This document shows, piece by piece, positions 43,788 through 54,502 of a DNA stretch of 64,000 nt. A model generated the notes under the pieces. That model saw only the letters and a program-made list of their open reading frames with translations, was not told where the DNA came from and made no database searches. How positions within the stretch are numbered: position 1 is the first letter of the stretch; every line of letters starts with the position of its first letter. The translations under genes and the position numbers were made by a program. The stretch is from Bipolaris cookei (lineage: Eukaryota; Ascomycota; Dothideomycetes; Pleosporales; Pleosporaceae): positions 62,001-126,000 of the forward strand of contig NRSV01000015.1 of the NCBI GenBank assembly GCA_002286855.1, in the 5' to 3' direction.

Positions 43788-45224
43788 AAGAACCCCAAAC
43801 AGCCTATCCTAGAATATTCGAATGTGCGGTAGAACAGTGTACCGCGGTAGAGGGAGCGTAGGCAGGCACGACCAGCGTAAACCTGTGCGTATAGTGACTG
43901 CGACGGGTACAAAGGGACCCAAAGGAAATGGAATACGGAGAGCGAGAGAGCGACGAGAATGGACTGTCAAGGGAGTGACAGGCTCACTTTGGAAGAGATA
44001 ATAGAGACTGGACGCTCACGACGGCGGCGGCGGCGACACCAACATGGCGCGAGGGGTTTGAGCTTGATGGAGCGTTTGAAACAGAGGGAGTGGTGCGTCG
44101 CGCGCCCATTGGATCTCAGCCTCCCGCCCTAGGGCGCTAGCCACCACCTAGCGCCAAGCCGCTTAACGCGGTCCCATGTGATGTCAGATTGAGATGGTTC
44201 TCGCCCGTGACCCACCCCTTGGGGACGTGCGAGGCCAAGTTGGGGTTCAGATAAAGGTCATGGTTTCGCTAATAGGCGCAGGATTCCATGCGCCATCCGG
44301 GCTGTTAAATGCTTGCTTTGGCCAAGGCTTACAAGGAATCGTGAGAGAAGATGGGTTGGCCCAAGAACAACAAGACTGGTAGAAACAATGGGCGTTAGAC
44401 GGTCCGATACGGCGAGACTGGAGTCGAAGTGATCTTACCACCGAAATGTTTGTAACAGATTTATAGTGACGTGTAGTGCGAGAAGGGCGTTGAGTAGAAC
44501 CAGAGGGGCGCAACCTGAGGGGTTTTGCACCTTATCCGATAACGTTCTTCTAGGGTATTTGGAATGAACTGTATCTATGGGAGAGCCCGCTGAAAGACAC
44601 CACAGAGCGGTTCGATGACGATATTATGGGCACGCGCTATTGAGTCACGCCATTTCGTGGCGGATATTGTAATGCATGTTCGGTGGTTGGTCAGTCATTT
44701 AACGATATCTTGGTGGAATTGTGACCCTTCAAACATGTTGACGCTTAAATTTGTTCTACACGCTTCTCATCCATGGCGGAAAAAAAGAAGACTTCATCCT
44801 AGGGAAATGTGCTCTAGCCCGGGCCGTGAACCATACATTACCTTTTATCGGGCTCAGTATGGGGTATTGAACTTAGATTACTTATTCGGAACCACACTAC
44901 CAGATCTCCATGTGCATTTCGTGAATTATGTGTAGATACATAGAAGACAGGTTTTTAGCGGCCATGTGCCCAAGTGTGCGGTACACCACAAGACGACAAC
45001 ACTAGGCGAATGGTTCTAATTCAACAGATAGGACGCCCGTATCATGTACAATAACGAAACAGTACAGGAGGGCGTGTATTTGGGGTTTGCGTGAATGCTG
45101 GTCCAGCATGAAAATGAAAAAGAAAGTTAAAAGGAGATTGCGACCGTCAGCGGATTGTGCTGAAATTATGGCGATACTAGAGCCGTATTGGCACATTTTC
45201 AACTTTGTCTTAGAGCACGAATAA
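43788..45224. other. Gene-poor region with a perfect short inverted repeat
   Basis: Promoter of the MFS gene and further non-coding sequence. The most notable item is an 8-bp perfect inverted repeat at 44133-44155. Open frames are short and without motifs. Confidence 0.6.
44133..44155. repeat. Perfect 8-bp inverted repeat with 7-nt spacer
   Basis: GGCGCTAG, spacer CCACCAC, then CTAGCGCC. It lies about 345 nt upstream of the MFS start codon (43787, minus strand). It could be a dimeric regulator site, or chance. Confidence 0.4.
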
Positions 45225-45842
45225 CGACTAAAAATACAAGCCCTGATTGCGTGGAGAAGATCGAAATCTTCACCTCCTGTACTTGTCCATTTCCTTGAGG
45301 GACTAGTCGAAGCATCCAGGGCCGCTGCCTATTCATATTGGGTCTCACACCAACTCCGAAGAAGTAGTCACAAGTACAACCACTGCGACTATAGTATCCG
45401 GCTGTTTCTTGGCCATTTCTTGCGCTGTGTACAAGAGGTGAATGCAAAGATCGAGTGGTTTGCGGTAGACGCGAAGCCGCTTATACTTTTCTACTGGTAT
45501 AGCAATCCGCTTCAGCTAAAGGTACGGCATAGTGTCTTTAGCATCACGGCCGAATCGGGCGAAGAGTACATTGCAGACTTCACAATCGAATAATTTGGCT
45601 ACCCCAGCACGATGTGGTTCATGGAGAAGAAGGAGTATGTTGAGAAGTGTACGACGGGGCAAGAGATGATGCAGCCATGCGAAGAGGAGATTGCCAGTAC
45701 AATGAAAGGAGAGATTGAGATGACGCACAAGGTGGAAGGCGTCAGACAACTGTGCAGAAAGCTAGACTTCCGAAGGTGGAAGCAATGGGATGAGGACACG
45801 AGGACAGAGTGGTTGGAACGGCGGGTGCAAGAAGCGTTGTAG
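45225..45842 (+). pseudogene. Broken gene of unknown family
   Basis: One frame stays open for 122 codons (45225-45590), hits a TAA at 45591-45593, then continues open for 83 codons to the stop at 45840-45842. Protein style is coherent across the stop: before it, EWFAVDAKPLILFYWYSNP and SITAESGEEYIADFTIE; after it, FGYPSTMWFMEKKEYVEK. The stop sits where Gln (CAA or CAG) would be expected, which is one C-to-T change. No start codon is seen in the upstream half, so further exons or damage must exist there. I do not recognise the family. The part after the stop could be a small gene by itself from ATG 45612 (76 residues), but the matching composition before the stop argues for a pseudogene or a sequence-specific nonsense allele. 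Confidence 0.5.
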
Positions 45843-47184
45843 CGCAGAGGGGGGCAGGCTGTATTGATGGTGAGTGTGATTGATAGGGTGCTTGGTGGGA
45901 GTGGCCTGTGTGGCTCCGCGGAAGCCGGCGCTGTGTGTCTTCGTCCGTCTAAAGCCGTGCCAGCCTCGAAATCGACAATGGTCGTCTGCCCTGCATGCGC
46001 AACCCTAAACATGCCCTGCAGGTTGACGACTGTTTCGGCCCCCACACAATACCGGTGAATAGCATGAGGCAGTGAGGGGCCAATCAGGTCGTGTTGCATA
46101 CGTATGTATGTCTGCGTGGACCCAGAACATGACGGCCATGCGGACGACGAGAAGCGCGAGGACACGGGTGCTGTACGAGCATGCGACTAGGGGAATTGCG
46201 GATCGGGTGGAGTTGCGCATTTGTGCAAGTCGCAGGTTGCGGGGCGGCGGGTTTTATCACCAGTAGTCGGCGGACCAGAATGGTGACGAGGGCGACGAGG
46301 GCGACGAGAGCGAGGATGGCGAGATGACTTTATCCATGCACAGCCTGGACGCCTTGCAGCGTGAGCGTGTGAAGGGCTCGCCCTAACACCCGTTCCTGCG
46401 CTGCTTGGGGCTGACCGGTAGCCTTGGCATGGGCTCCTGTGCCGTGGATGCTCTGGTTTGACGGCTTGTCGTGCTCGACGACTGCACACTTCCTGACACT
46501 ACTGCATTGCTGCACATGCCTGGCGCTGCAGGTGAAGAACGGGCTGAGAGACGACAGTTGGCCGCGACTGACGGCGGTTGTGGGCGAGTAATGGGCGGTG
46601 CTCTGGGTTGAACTCGTATTGATCCGGCACTAGAGGGCAATGTGGCGCATCGGCTGTGGGGACGTGCAATCCTTGGCGTAGGCAACAGCGACACCAAAGC
46701 TCATAGTCGACGCTTCTCTTTTACTACCACCTATACCCCCTCCCCCGATGCCTTGATTCTTCCTCCAGCTTCAACCCTCGACACCTCAGGCCTCCCCCCT
46801 CCGCCCCAGTGCCCGTTGTCCTTTTTGCACCATCGCCGCCCTTTTTGCATCTTTGCCGCCCGCCGCCCACACCCGTGCTAGTCTGGCTGCTGCGCCTTCC
46901 TATATACTGCACTACCACTGCTCCTCCAGCTCTCCGCCGCCCTTCCTTCTCTTACTGCTACCTCATTGCCTTCTCCCTCCCGGCCTATCATCTGTTTCTG
47001 TTCCAGACGAGGTCCCACCATCACTAGTTCATGACAACGTGATTTCGGCTTTGTCGTTCACTTCCACTTGGACTGTTGGATCCCTGGCCTCTGGGGAACC
47101 GTGCCAGTCCGTGCCAGTCCGTGACTCATAAGCCTGAGGCCGCCTCTTCCCCTCGCACCGGTCCTTCAACCAGTCATACCCGAC
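45843..47184. other. Promoter and long leader of the C2H2 gene
   Basis: 1.3 kb. From about 46640 to 47040 the plus strand is strongly pyrimidine-rich (CCTCCCCCCTCCG-type), as expected of a long 5' leader of a regulator. A 10-nt direct duplication (GTGCCAGTCC twice) lies at 47101-47120. No separate gene is supported. Confidence 0.55.
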
Positions 47185-49602
47185 ATGTCTGCACCCCACG
47201 ACCAGAACCGCCATCCCCGGCGGCGTCCACTTAAGGGCGGGGCCTCCCCTCTTAGCACCCATGCCATGCAGCTTCGCAAGAGCGGTACATTCTCCTCGCC
47301 AACCCACATATCATCCGATATCTGTGATCTGGATCGACACTTTATGCCCAAACGCTCGCCCACTAACACAGAGCGACTCGAACAACTTGTCCGAGAGTCC
47401 ATCCAGGATCCCAGTGTCCGCCGTGTTACCAACCTACTCAACGACATCGAGGCCAAGATTGCCGGTCAAAAAGGCTCAGCTACCTGCTCCAACATCCTTA
47501 GCGACCCTGAGGTGTTCCCTGTCCCGAGCTTGTTCCTAGACAACACCGTATTGGACCATACCCCCATGGACATTGACTCCAAGCCGTCTGCACAAGACCA
47601 CAGCCCCCACGACCACGCTTCTGATAGCGGTCTTGGTTCCAGCGTTAGCGGATCAAGATACGGTAAGAACTCACTGCAGCTACCCATGCTAGACCAGGAC
47701 GCCCTATTTTCTAACATACATAAAGACGACACCCGCTCCCGACGCTCCAGCGTCCGTGAATCCATCAGCACCTCAATCAGCTCAACCCACTCTGCTGTCA
47801 CGCGCTCATTCTCCGCCTTGGGTGCGTCCGACGAAGGCCACACTCTCGGCGAGTACGCGTGCAAGCAGATCCACGACAGCATTGTCAAGCCCATTCTCGC
47901 CGAGGAGTCTTTGAAGGACTTCCACGAACTCATTAAAGACGTCCCCCGACGCATAGGTGAGAAGAACATCCGCAACCTTCGCGATCTTGAGAAGACTCTC
48001 ATCTTCTTGGCTCCGGTAAGTGATATTCGTTGTCTTTCTGGGAGTGCAAAAGCTTATTGCATTCTTCGCGGTTTAAAGGAGCTCTCGGCAACACCGGACA
48101 AATACTCCCGATTCTGTGAACGATCAATCCAGCTCTTGGCCACAACTGTCCAGTACCTTTCCGAACAAGACCAGCGACTGCCAACCGACCGCCCTTATAC
48201 TGACGGCTACTTCCTCGACTTGATGGAACAGATTAGACGATACGCTTCAATCATGGCCGCCACCCGCGAAAAGGAATCCAAAGGCGAGGACTTGGACGAC
48301 ATGGACTACTCACGGTATGACCGCGCAGCCGCCTTTCTGTTTTCTCGCACTGACAAAGCCTTCCATAGCGATGAGAAGATCACGCTCCGTGGTGGCTTCA
48401 GCCACAACGGCCGTCCTGTTGAACTCGTCCGGGAGAAAAACGGAAAAGTCATCTCCATTGATGAGGATGCTGCAAAGATTTTCAGGATCAAGCGTCGTCT
48501 ATCGGATGCCGACGTTGATGACGACATGGACGGCGACGAGGTTACCCGCTCCATGGCCCGACGACGCAAGTCTGAGAAACCAGGTGATGTTATTCATGCT
48601 TGCCGTGACTGCAGCAAGGAATTCAAACGCCCATGCGACCTGACCAAACACGAGAAGACCCATTCTCGTCCGTGGAAGTGCTCTGAGAAGAACTGCAAAT
48701 ACTTTGATCTTGGCTGGCCGACGGAGAAGGAACGCGACCGACACATGAACGATAAGCACTCTGCTGCCCCCGCACAATACAAGTGTCTCTACCCTCCATG
48801 CACATACGCCTCAAAGCGTGAATCCAACTGCAAGCAACACATGGAGAAAGCACACGGCTGGGAATACGTTCGCTCCAAGAGCAATGGTCGCAAGAAGGCT
48901 CCTTCCAGCAACAACCGCAGCCCAGCAACCCCTCTCACGCCCTTCATTGGCACACCCATATCTGCAACCATGGCTACACCAGTGACACCATTCATTCCCT
49001 CGCCTCAAGTGCCCATGATGGATTTTGGTTTCGGAACACCGGCAATGAGCGCGAACGGTTATCATGGTGACTTCCGTCGTGACTCTATCGTCACCGACGG
49101 TTCTCACTTTACTTATTCATCTGGACACTCACCCGTTGAACCCACATCGTTCAACGATGCCGTGGTAACTCCCGAGGATGTTGGTGTAAACCACAATGAT
49201 GTGTACAATATGTGCAACCTCGACACAAACGTTAACACTGGCTTCCAACAGCCAACGCCCATGAGCACTACATTTGATTTTGAGCCACTGCAATTTACAT
49301 CGAATAACCAAACGAACAACAGCTACCCCCAGCTTTCCCCACTGGCTCAGCCCGATGTGACACTCTTCTCACCACACATGGACGAAGGTTTTGGCGACAT
49401 GGATATGGGCCACTGTTTCAACCTTCCAGGCGAGGACTTTACCTTGTTCGACGCCTCGCCACCCAGCACAATGGCATTCAACAACACAACGAACTTCTTC
49501 CCAGAGTTCAACCAGGTTGGGGGTCAATTTGATGATTTTTGTCCAGAGCCCACTACTACGTTGGATGATCTCAACTACATGAATTTTATGAGCACGCAGT
49601 AA
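47185..49602 (+). CDS. C2H2 zinc-finger transcription factor
   Basis: Exons 47185-48015 and 48079-49602, joined at LAP/ELSATPDKYSRF; 784 residues. The 63-nt intron (GTAAGT...AAAG) has no stop and keeps frame, so it could be misread as coding. A long N-terminal region (about 450 residues) is Ser-rich at first, then helical and well structured (SIQLLATTVQYLSEQ, DLMEQIRRYASIM). Three zinc fingers lie at about 452-535: HACRDCSKEFKRPCDLTKHEKTH; a finger with CSEKNCKYFDLGW and HMNDKH; and one with CLYPPCTYASKRE and HMEKAHGW. The C-terminus is Pro/Thr/Asn-rich with acidic patches, consistent with activation. The finger block is highly typical of a conserved filamentous-ascomycete regulator, but I cannot name it safely. 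Confidence 0.9.
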   Translation: MSAPHDQNRHPRRRPLKGGASPLSTHAMQLRKSGTFSSPTHISSDICDLDRHFMPKRSPTNTERLEQLVRESIQDPSVRRVTNLLNDIEAKIAGQKGSATCSNILSDPEVFPVPSLFLDNTVLDHTPMDIDSKPSAQDHSPHDHASDSGLGSSVSGSRYGKNSLQLPMLDQDALFSNIHKDDTRSRRSSVRESISTSISSTHSAVTRSFSALGASDEGHTLGEYACKQIHDSIVKPILAEESLKDFHELIKDVPRRIGEKNIRNLRDLEKTLIFLAPVSDIRCLSGSAKAYCILRGLKELSATPDKYSRFCERSIQLLATTVQYLSEQDQRLPTDRPYTDGYFLDLMEQIRRYASIMAATREKESKGEDLDDMDYSRYDRAAAFLFSRTDKAFHSDEKITLRGGFSHNGRPVELVREKNGKVISIDEDAAKIFRIKRRLSDADVDDDMDGDEVTRSMARRRKSEKPGDVIHACRDCSKEFKRPCDLTKHEKTHSRPWKCSEKNCKYFDLGWPTEKERDRHMNDKHSAAPAQYKCLYPPCTYASKRESNCKQHMEKAHGWEYVRSKSNGRKKAPSSNNRSPATPLTPFIGTPISATMATPVTPFIPSPQVPMMDFGFGTPAMSANGYHGDFRRDSIVTDGSHFTYSSGHSPVEPTSFNDAVVTPEDVGVNHNDVYNMCNLDTNVNTGFQQPTPMSTTFDFEPLQFTSNNQTNNSYPQLSPLAQPDVTLFSPHMDEGFGDMDMGHCFNLPGEDFTLFDASPPSTMAFNNTTNFFPEFNQVGGQFDDFCPEPTTTLDDLNYMNFMSTQ

Positions 49603-50627
49603 ATCCTGCGCTACTTTGTATACGCTTATCACGCATTTGTGTAGCTATTTCTCCGCGAGTTTTTTTTGCCTTTGTACGTTGGAGCAGATTCATTCCCCCA
49701 AGCTGGCGTTTCTCATCGTTTTTGCAACTAGCGCTCATGAATGTTTATGACAAAAGAGGTGGATCAGGATGGAATTCCCATCGGGCATGGAATTTAGGGT
49801 TGTTTATCCCTCTCACTCCTGTTATTATCAACGCGTATTATCTCATCCTCCTTTTTTATCCCTCTTCACCCAGGGAAAAAAACTACCAAAGAGAAAATCC
49901 TCACAAAAAAACAAATGATCTTTGTTTAAATGACGAGCGGGTTTTTCCTTCTTTGCGACTGATTTGGATCTCCCCCCTTCTTTCTCCCTTTTTTGCTTGT
50001 CCCCCTAATACGGAGTTTCAAGGCTGTGGTAGAGATCATCAGATAGTGTAGGATAGAAATACGAAATAATCAATGGAACAACAAACAATATTCTCCTCTC
50101 CTTTCCCCCCCCCCCCCCCCCTATCTCACCCTCTCCCCTCTCTCTTTCGTCATTTGGTTCGCGCTACCATTGTGACTTTGTGGCTGAGTGAGGGTAGTAC
50201 AAATACACGGTGCAAGTTACATGGTGCATGAGTGAGTCAGCGCTAGCGGCTAGGTCGGTGTGATTGTGGTGGCGATGCATATACAGCCAACATGGAGAAT
50301 GCCGATAGCCACTATTGTAGCTGTTGGTGCAGGTGTGTGGGGGATAGGCTGGAAAGCAAGTGAAATTGTGCGTCATTGGTTGTTTGGCAATGGGGTCTGG
50401 AACGCTCAGGAGGTGATAAGAATGTGTGGGGTATGAGGCTGTACGTCATTGGCACTAGTTGCTGCGGATGGGTGGATTGGGTTGGCTGCGCTACATCTGC
50501 ATGGAGCCAACTTCGACATGTATCCAAGTGTACCAAAAACACGTGTATGAAACTAAACTTTTGGGAAAAAAAGGGGGGGGGAAAGACTCAATATAGCATG
50601 TAATCATATGATCATTGATTCATCTAT
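49603..50627. other. Convergent spacer with homopolymer tracts
   Basis: About 1 kb between the C2H2 and UBE3D-like stop codons. It contains a 17-nt poly-C run at 50105-50121 and a poly-G run at about 50574-50581. No gene is seen. Confidence 0.7.
50105..50121. repeat. Poly-C homopolymer, 17 nt
   Basis: Uninterrupted run of C flanked by pyrimidine-rich sequence. Such runs are prone to length error in sequencing and to polymerase slippage. Confidence 0.85.
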
Positions 50628-52425
50628 TCAATCAACAAGCTCAGAAGGAATCCCCCATTCATTCTCCTCTTCCTCGCCTTCTCCCTTCTCCCCAACCCAC
50701 CCCATTCCCCCCTCCACAACCTCAAACCGCTCCAAAAGCCCAACATTCCACCCCTGAAACTTCTTCGCCGTCGGCGGCAACAACCGCTGACTCTGCCGTA
50801 ACGCTTGATCCAACTCTTCATACAGATCCTTGGAAAACTCTACGTCCTCTATACTTGCGCTCTCGGCATCACCGGGTTGAAGAGGGCACCAGGTTTGTCT
50901 TTTGTAGAATATTTTCATGCAGCGAGTGGGATCAAAACGGTTGGGGGAGGGGATGGAAGAGGAGAAGAGGAGGTCGGGGGTGAAGACCCATATGAGGATG
51001 GAGGGTGTGGGTGCTGCTGTGTTGGTTGAGGGAGGGGTAGGGGTATGGATGTGGAATTTGCGGATTGCGGTGTTCTCGATAAGGGAGAGGAGGCGGGCTG
51101 AAATCCATTTTGGGGGCGAGTAGGAATGGGGTGGGAGGTTGGATGTGTTAGAGGTTAGGGTTATGCGCCATTTATGGATGCGCCAACCGTTTGTGAGGGG
51201 ATCCTGGGTGCCGAGGGGTTGGGCGCAGTGTTTGCAGAGGATTGAGTGCGGTCTTTCTTCTTCTTTGTTCTCTTCGGTAGATATCTGTGAAGTGTTAGTA
51301 CCACACAGAGAAGAAAAAGGACATCAGTGTGTATGAAGAAAGGTCATGTAGCCTTGGCTAAACCTGTCAATCCCAATGGCCAAAGGGTATAGAGACAGTG
51401 AAACGCCAGGCCGCTATCTCTACGGAACCAGCAACCCATCAACCGAAAGAGAGGAGAGGATATATCCGGAACCGAGAGACTGTGTATGAGCCTATTGCTC
51501 TGGGGCGCTTGTATCAACGATAATGCCACGGAAAAAGGCTATATCGCCTTCTTTGCGCCCCGGCGCGCGTACAGTGAAATAACAACATACGAGTGCGCGA
51601 ATAAAGAAAAGCAGAAGAAATCTATGGGCTTACCTGCGCGCCCTCACAATCAGATTCCGCAAGGAAGAAGCTTGCGAGATCCACAAAGCCTATCCCTTCC
51701 TTGGCCTGCAGACGGTTGGCAGCCGCGTAACCCTTCTGTCCAATCGTATGTTCGTGCGTGTGATTGTATAAATGGTGCTCATCTGGTTTGTGGCAGTGCC
51801 AGAAATCCATCATCTCAGCCCAATTCTCATTAGGCAAATCTTTCCACTGCTGGATCTTTCCTCTCGACACAATAACGCCCGCACAGCTCTTGCATAGTAT
51901 CTCTACATCCTCTGCGCCGTTCAGCGAGACACCGTCCCAAGGCACAATGTTAGCCTGTCGGTCTTGGCGTTGCAGAGCACCCAAAAGATCACTTCCTTCC
52001 TTCTCTTCCATTTGCAAGCGTAGCGTCAGCTCCTTGCTTGGAGGACGCGATGGTAGTTCGAGTGCGGCATCGCCAGCACCCTTGACATTGATCGGCAGAC
52101 GTATTGTCGCTGACTGTCCTTCATGCGACACGGTGATATAGGAGCCATCGGCGGATAGCTTCGCGTCTGTCTGCCGCGAGTGATTTGTGCGCAGCGACGC
52201 AAAGAGTGTAACCGTACGAATATGCAGCAAGAGCTCAGCATACAGCGTTATCGACGTTTCGTTGGGCAACATGGGTCGCGCATTATCCTCGTCGCTCTGT
52301 AGCAGATTCGGGGCGTGAACCTTTGTGGGCTCCGGCGCAGGCTTGGGATTCATCAGGTCTTTGATCGCTTCAGGAGACAGGCCGAGCGCTTCGTATGCTG
52401 ACTCGGGAAGTAGCGGGCGCGACAT
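50628..52425 (-). CDS. UBE3D-like (HECT_2) E2-binding ubiquitin ligase
   Basis: Exons 51634-52425 and 50628-51284; 482 residues. The second exon is open throughout its 218 codons but has no ATG until residue 387, so it is easily missed. The family (E2-binding protein, HECT_2/UBE3D) binds an E2 such as UbcH10 and ubiquitinates proteins. Seen: beta-rich N-terminal part (SITLYAELLLHIRTVTLFASL, then split), Cys pairs CKSCAGVIVSRGKIQQWKDLP and ILCKHCAQPLG, the central PNENWAEMMDFWHCHKPDEH segment typical of the family, and GFVDLASFFLAESDC before the join. The C-terminal part has WRIHKWRITL, CMKIFYKR and an acidic tail. The 349-nt intron is long for this window but shows GTAAGC and a CTAACACTTCACAG end. 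Confidence 0.82.
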
Positions 52426-52709
52426 ACTTTGTGATTGCGCTCCATGGTGGCGGGGATGGACGTGGGGTTGCTAGTAAGGCAATGAGCTTGCGCGCGACAA
52501 AGTTGACTTAACCAAGACAAGAGTGGGTCCGCCTGGGAGATTCTAACTACTTCCAGCCACCTTGATACATCTTGCCCGAAGCCATAGGGCGTAATTATAT
52601 GTATTATCTACTACTTCTGCTGCATACCATAATTCTATCAACTGTGACATGGAAATAAAATTACTCAAATATGTTGTTCGTGACTTCTTTCAGCATATCC
52701 AAACCGCAT

Positions 52710-53875
52710 CTATTGCCCCTTCTTCTCCTCTGCCTTCTTCTCCTGCTCCAAAATGTACCGCACACCTCTCTTGATACCCTCGTCAAGATCAACAAGCGGC
52801 TCATATCCCAGTCGCTGCTTTGCCTTGTTGATGCTGTGGTATTTGGACATGCTACTGTACTTTACTTGAGCCCGGGTCAGGTTTGGTTTTTTGCCCATGA
52901 ACCAAAACACATTCTCCAAGACCGCGCCAATGGCCCATGCAAAGTCAGCGCTAAGATGCCAGACGCTGCTCAACGGTACCCGGTCACCTGCCTCATGCCA
53001 GACTTTGCGCGCAAAGTCCCAGAAGTAAACAGGCTGGCCATTAGTGATGAAGAAGGCCTCGCCATCCACACGCTCTGTGTCCAGAGGGATGGTGGGCAGA
53101 ACTTTGTGGGTATGAAGGAGAGCCAGAACAGCGAGAACGTGACCGTGGGCGACATTCTCGACATATGTAAAGTCGAACAAGTTTGTGTTATCGCCGACCT
53201 GGAACTTGGTTTGTCCTTTGCGGCACGCGGCGACCATCTTGGGAAGCAATTGAACATCACCCTCGCCAAAGATGCCTGCAGGACGGATAGCGCAGGTCAG
53301 GAAGTTTTCGGGGTTGCGGTTCGCTTGGAGTACGGCGGTCTCTGCGTAGGCCTACATGCACGGGTCAGCGATGAACAAGTAAACAAAGACTTTCCACTTA
53401 CTTTGGTCGTGGTGTAGTATTCGGGCTGGTCAGCACCGGTGACAAGAGGCCACCTTTCGTCCGCATTGATGAGCTCTGTCTGGGGGTCAAGAATCACGCT
53501 TGCTGAACTTGTGTAGACAAAGGCCTTGACTCCAGCTTCTTGCGCCGCCTGCAGCAAGACCTTGGTTCCTCCGACATTGACCTTGTCGTGGATTTCAGGC
53601 TTCATGTCGAAGTGTGGAGAGGCTGTGTGAATGACCGCGTGGGGCTTGACCTGGGAAAACAGAGCCTTCATTGCGACAGCATCGGTGATGTCGCCATCGT
53701 GGTAGGAGACAGTCGGACTGGCATGGCGATTTGAGCTGGTCCGCAAATCAAGGACTGCAATCTGTGTCTGTGGGTGACGCTTCACAATGAAGCTGACAAT
53801 GTGACTGCCCAGGAAGCCGCACCCACCGACGACGAGGACCTTTCCGAGAGACTGTATCTCTTCCGCACGCGACAT
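52710..53875 (-). CDS. ERG26: Sterol-4-alpha-carboxylate 3-dehydrogenase (decarboxylating)
   Basis: Exons 53402-53875 and 52710-53351 (50-nt intron, phase 0); 371 residues. Erg26 oxidises and decarboxylates 4-carboxysterol in the C4-demethylation steps of ergosterol synthesis, as part of an ER complex with Erg25, Erg27 and Erg28. It is an extended SDR. The NAD-binding motif is GGCGFLG (17-23), and the active-site pair is Tyr154-x3-Lys158 in PEYYTTTK, exactly at the end of exon 1; exon 2 continues AYAETAVLQANR. The conserved RPAGIFGEGD, FDFTYVENVAHGHVLA and NGQPVYFWDF motifs follow, with a hydrophobic segment ADFAWAIGAVLENVFWFMG near the C-terminus. Length and motifs fit the family. Confidence 0.93.
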
Positions 53876-54502
53876 TGTGGATGATGTGTGGTAATGGCGA
53901 AAAGGACGGTACGGGGATTAAGGTTTGTTTGCGGAGAGAAGTCGGGGATCTATTTCCGCCAGGGGTATTGCATGGATTGGCAGTCCCCGCATGTTACTCA
54001 GGGTCCGGACGGTCTTAGTCCGGCCATCCCTTACACATGGACGAGTCTTTACAATCTTCAACATTACATCATTCGTTAAATCATGCTCTCGTGAATGCAC
54101 TCCCAAAAGAGAAAGTTACCGTATTTGAAAGTATGAGGCGGAATTTTAAACGCATAGACTTGGTTCGCATCAACTGGCTTTGGTTCAATGCCTGTAACCC
54201 ATGTAGATGCATATACGCGCACATGTGCGCCCATGCAAGAACTCGATGTATTCATGATAAATTGTACCACCATTGGTTAACTAACGCCATATTTCAAGGT
54301 GGTCATTTTTCATACTACGATGCCTAGTAGAGCCCACGAACGCCGTATAATGCAAGCCTGGATCAGACTTGGGGTATCATGTAAGATCATAACTGATGCG
54401 GTCGGCCGTTAAATCGTCATCCGCATAACCCTCTTTTTTTTTACTTAGAAGAAATTTCTATGTTTTAATCAGCACATAACTAAGAAAGAACAAACGTCAG
54501 AC
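53876..54502. other. Spacer between ERG26 start and tandem-UBC gene
   Basis: 627 nt, ERG26 promoter and 3' flank of the next minus-strand gene. T-rich near 54430-54470. No gene is seen. Confidence 0.65.

Noticed and set aside
47101..47120. Direct repeat of GTGCCAGTCC in the leader of the C2H2 gene
   Set aside because: Only two copies of ten bases; most likely chance or slippage.
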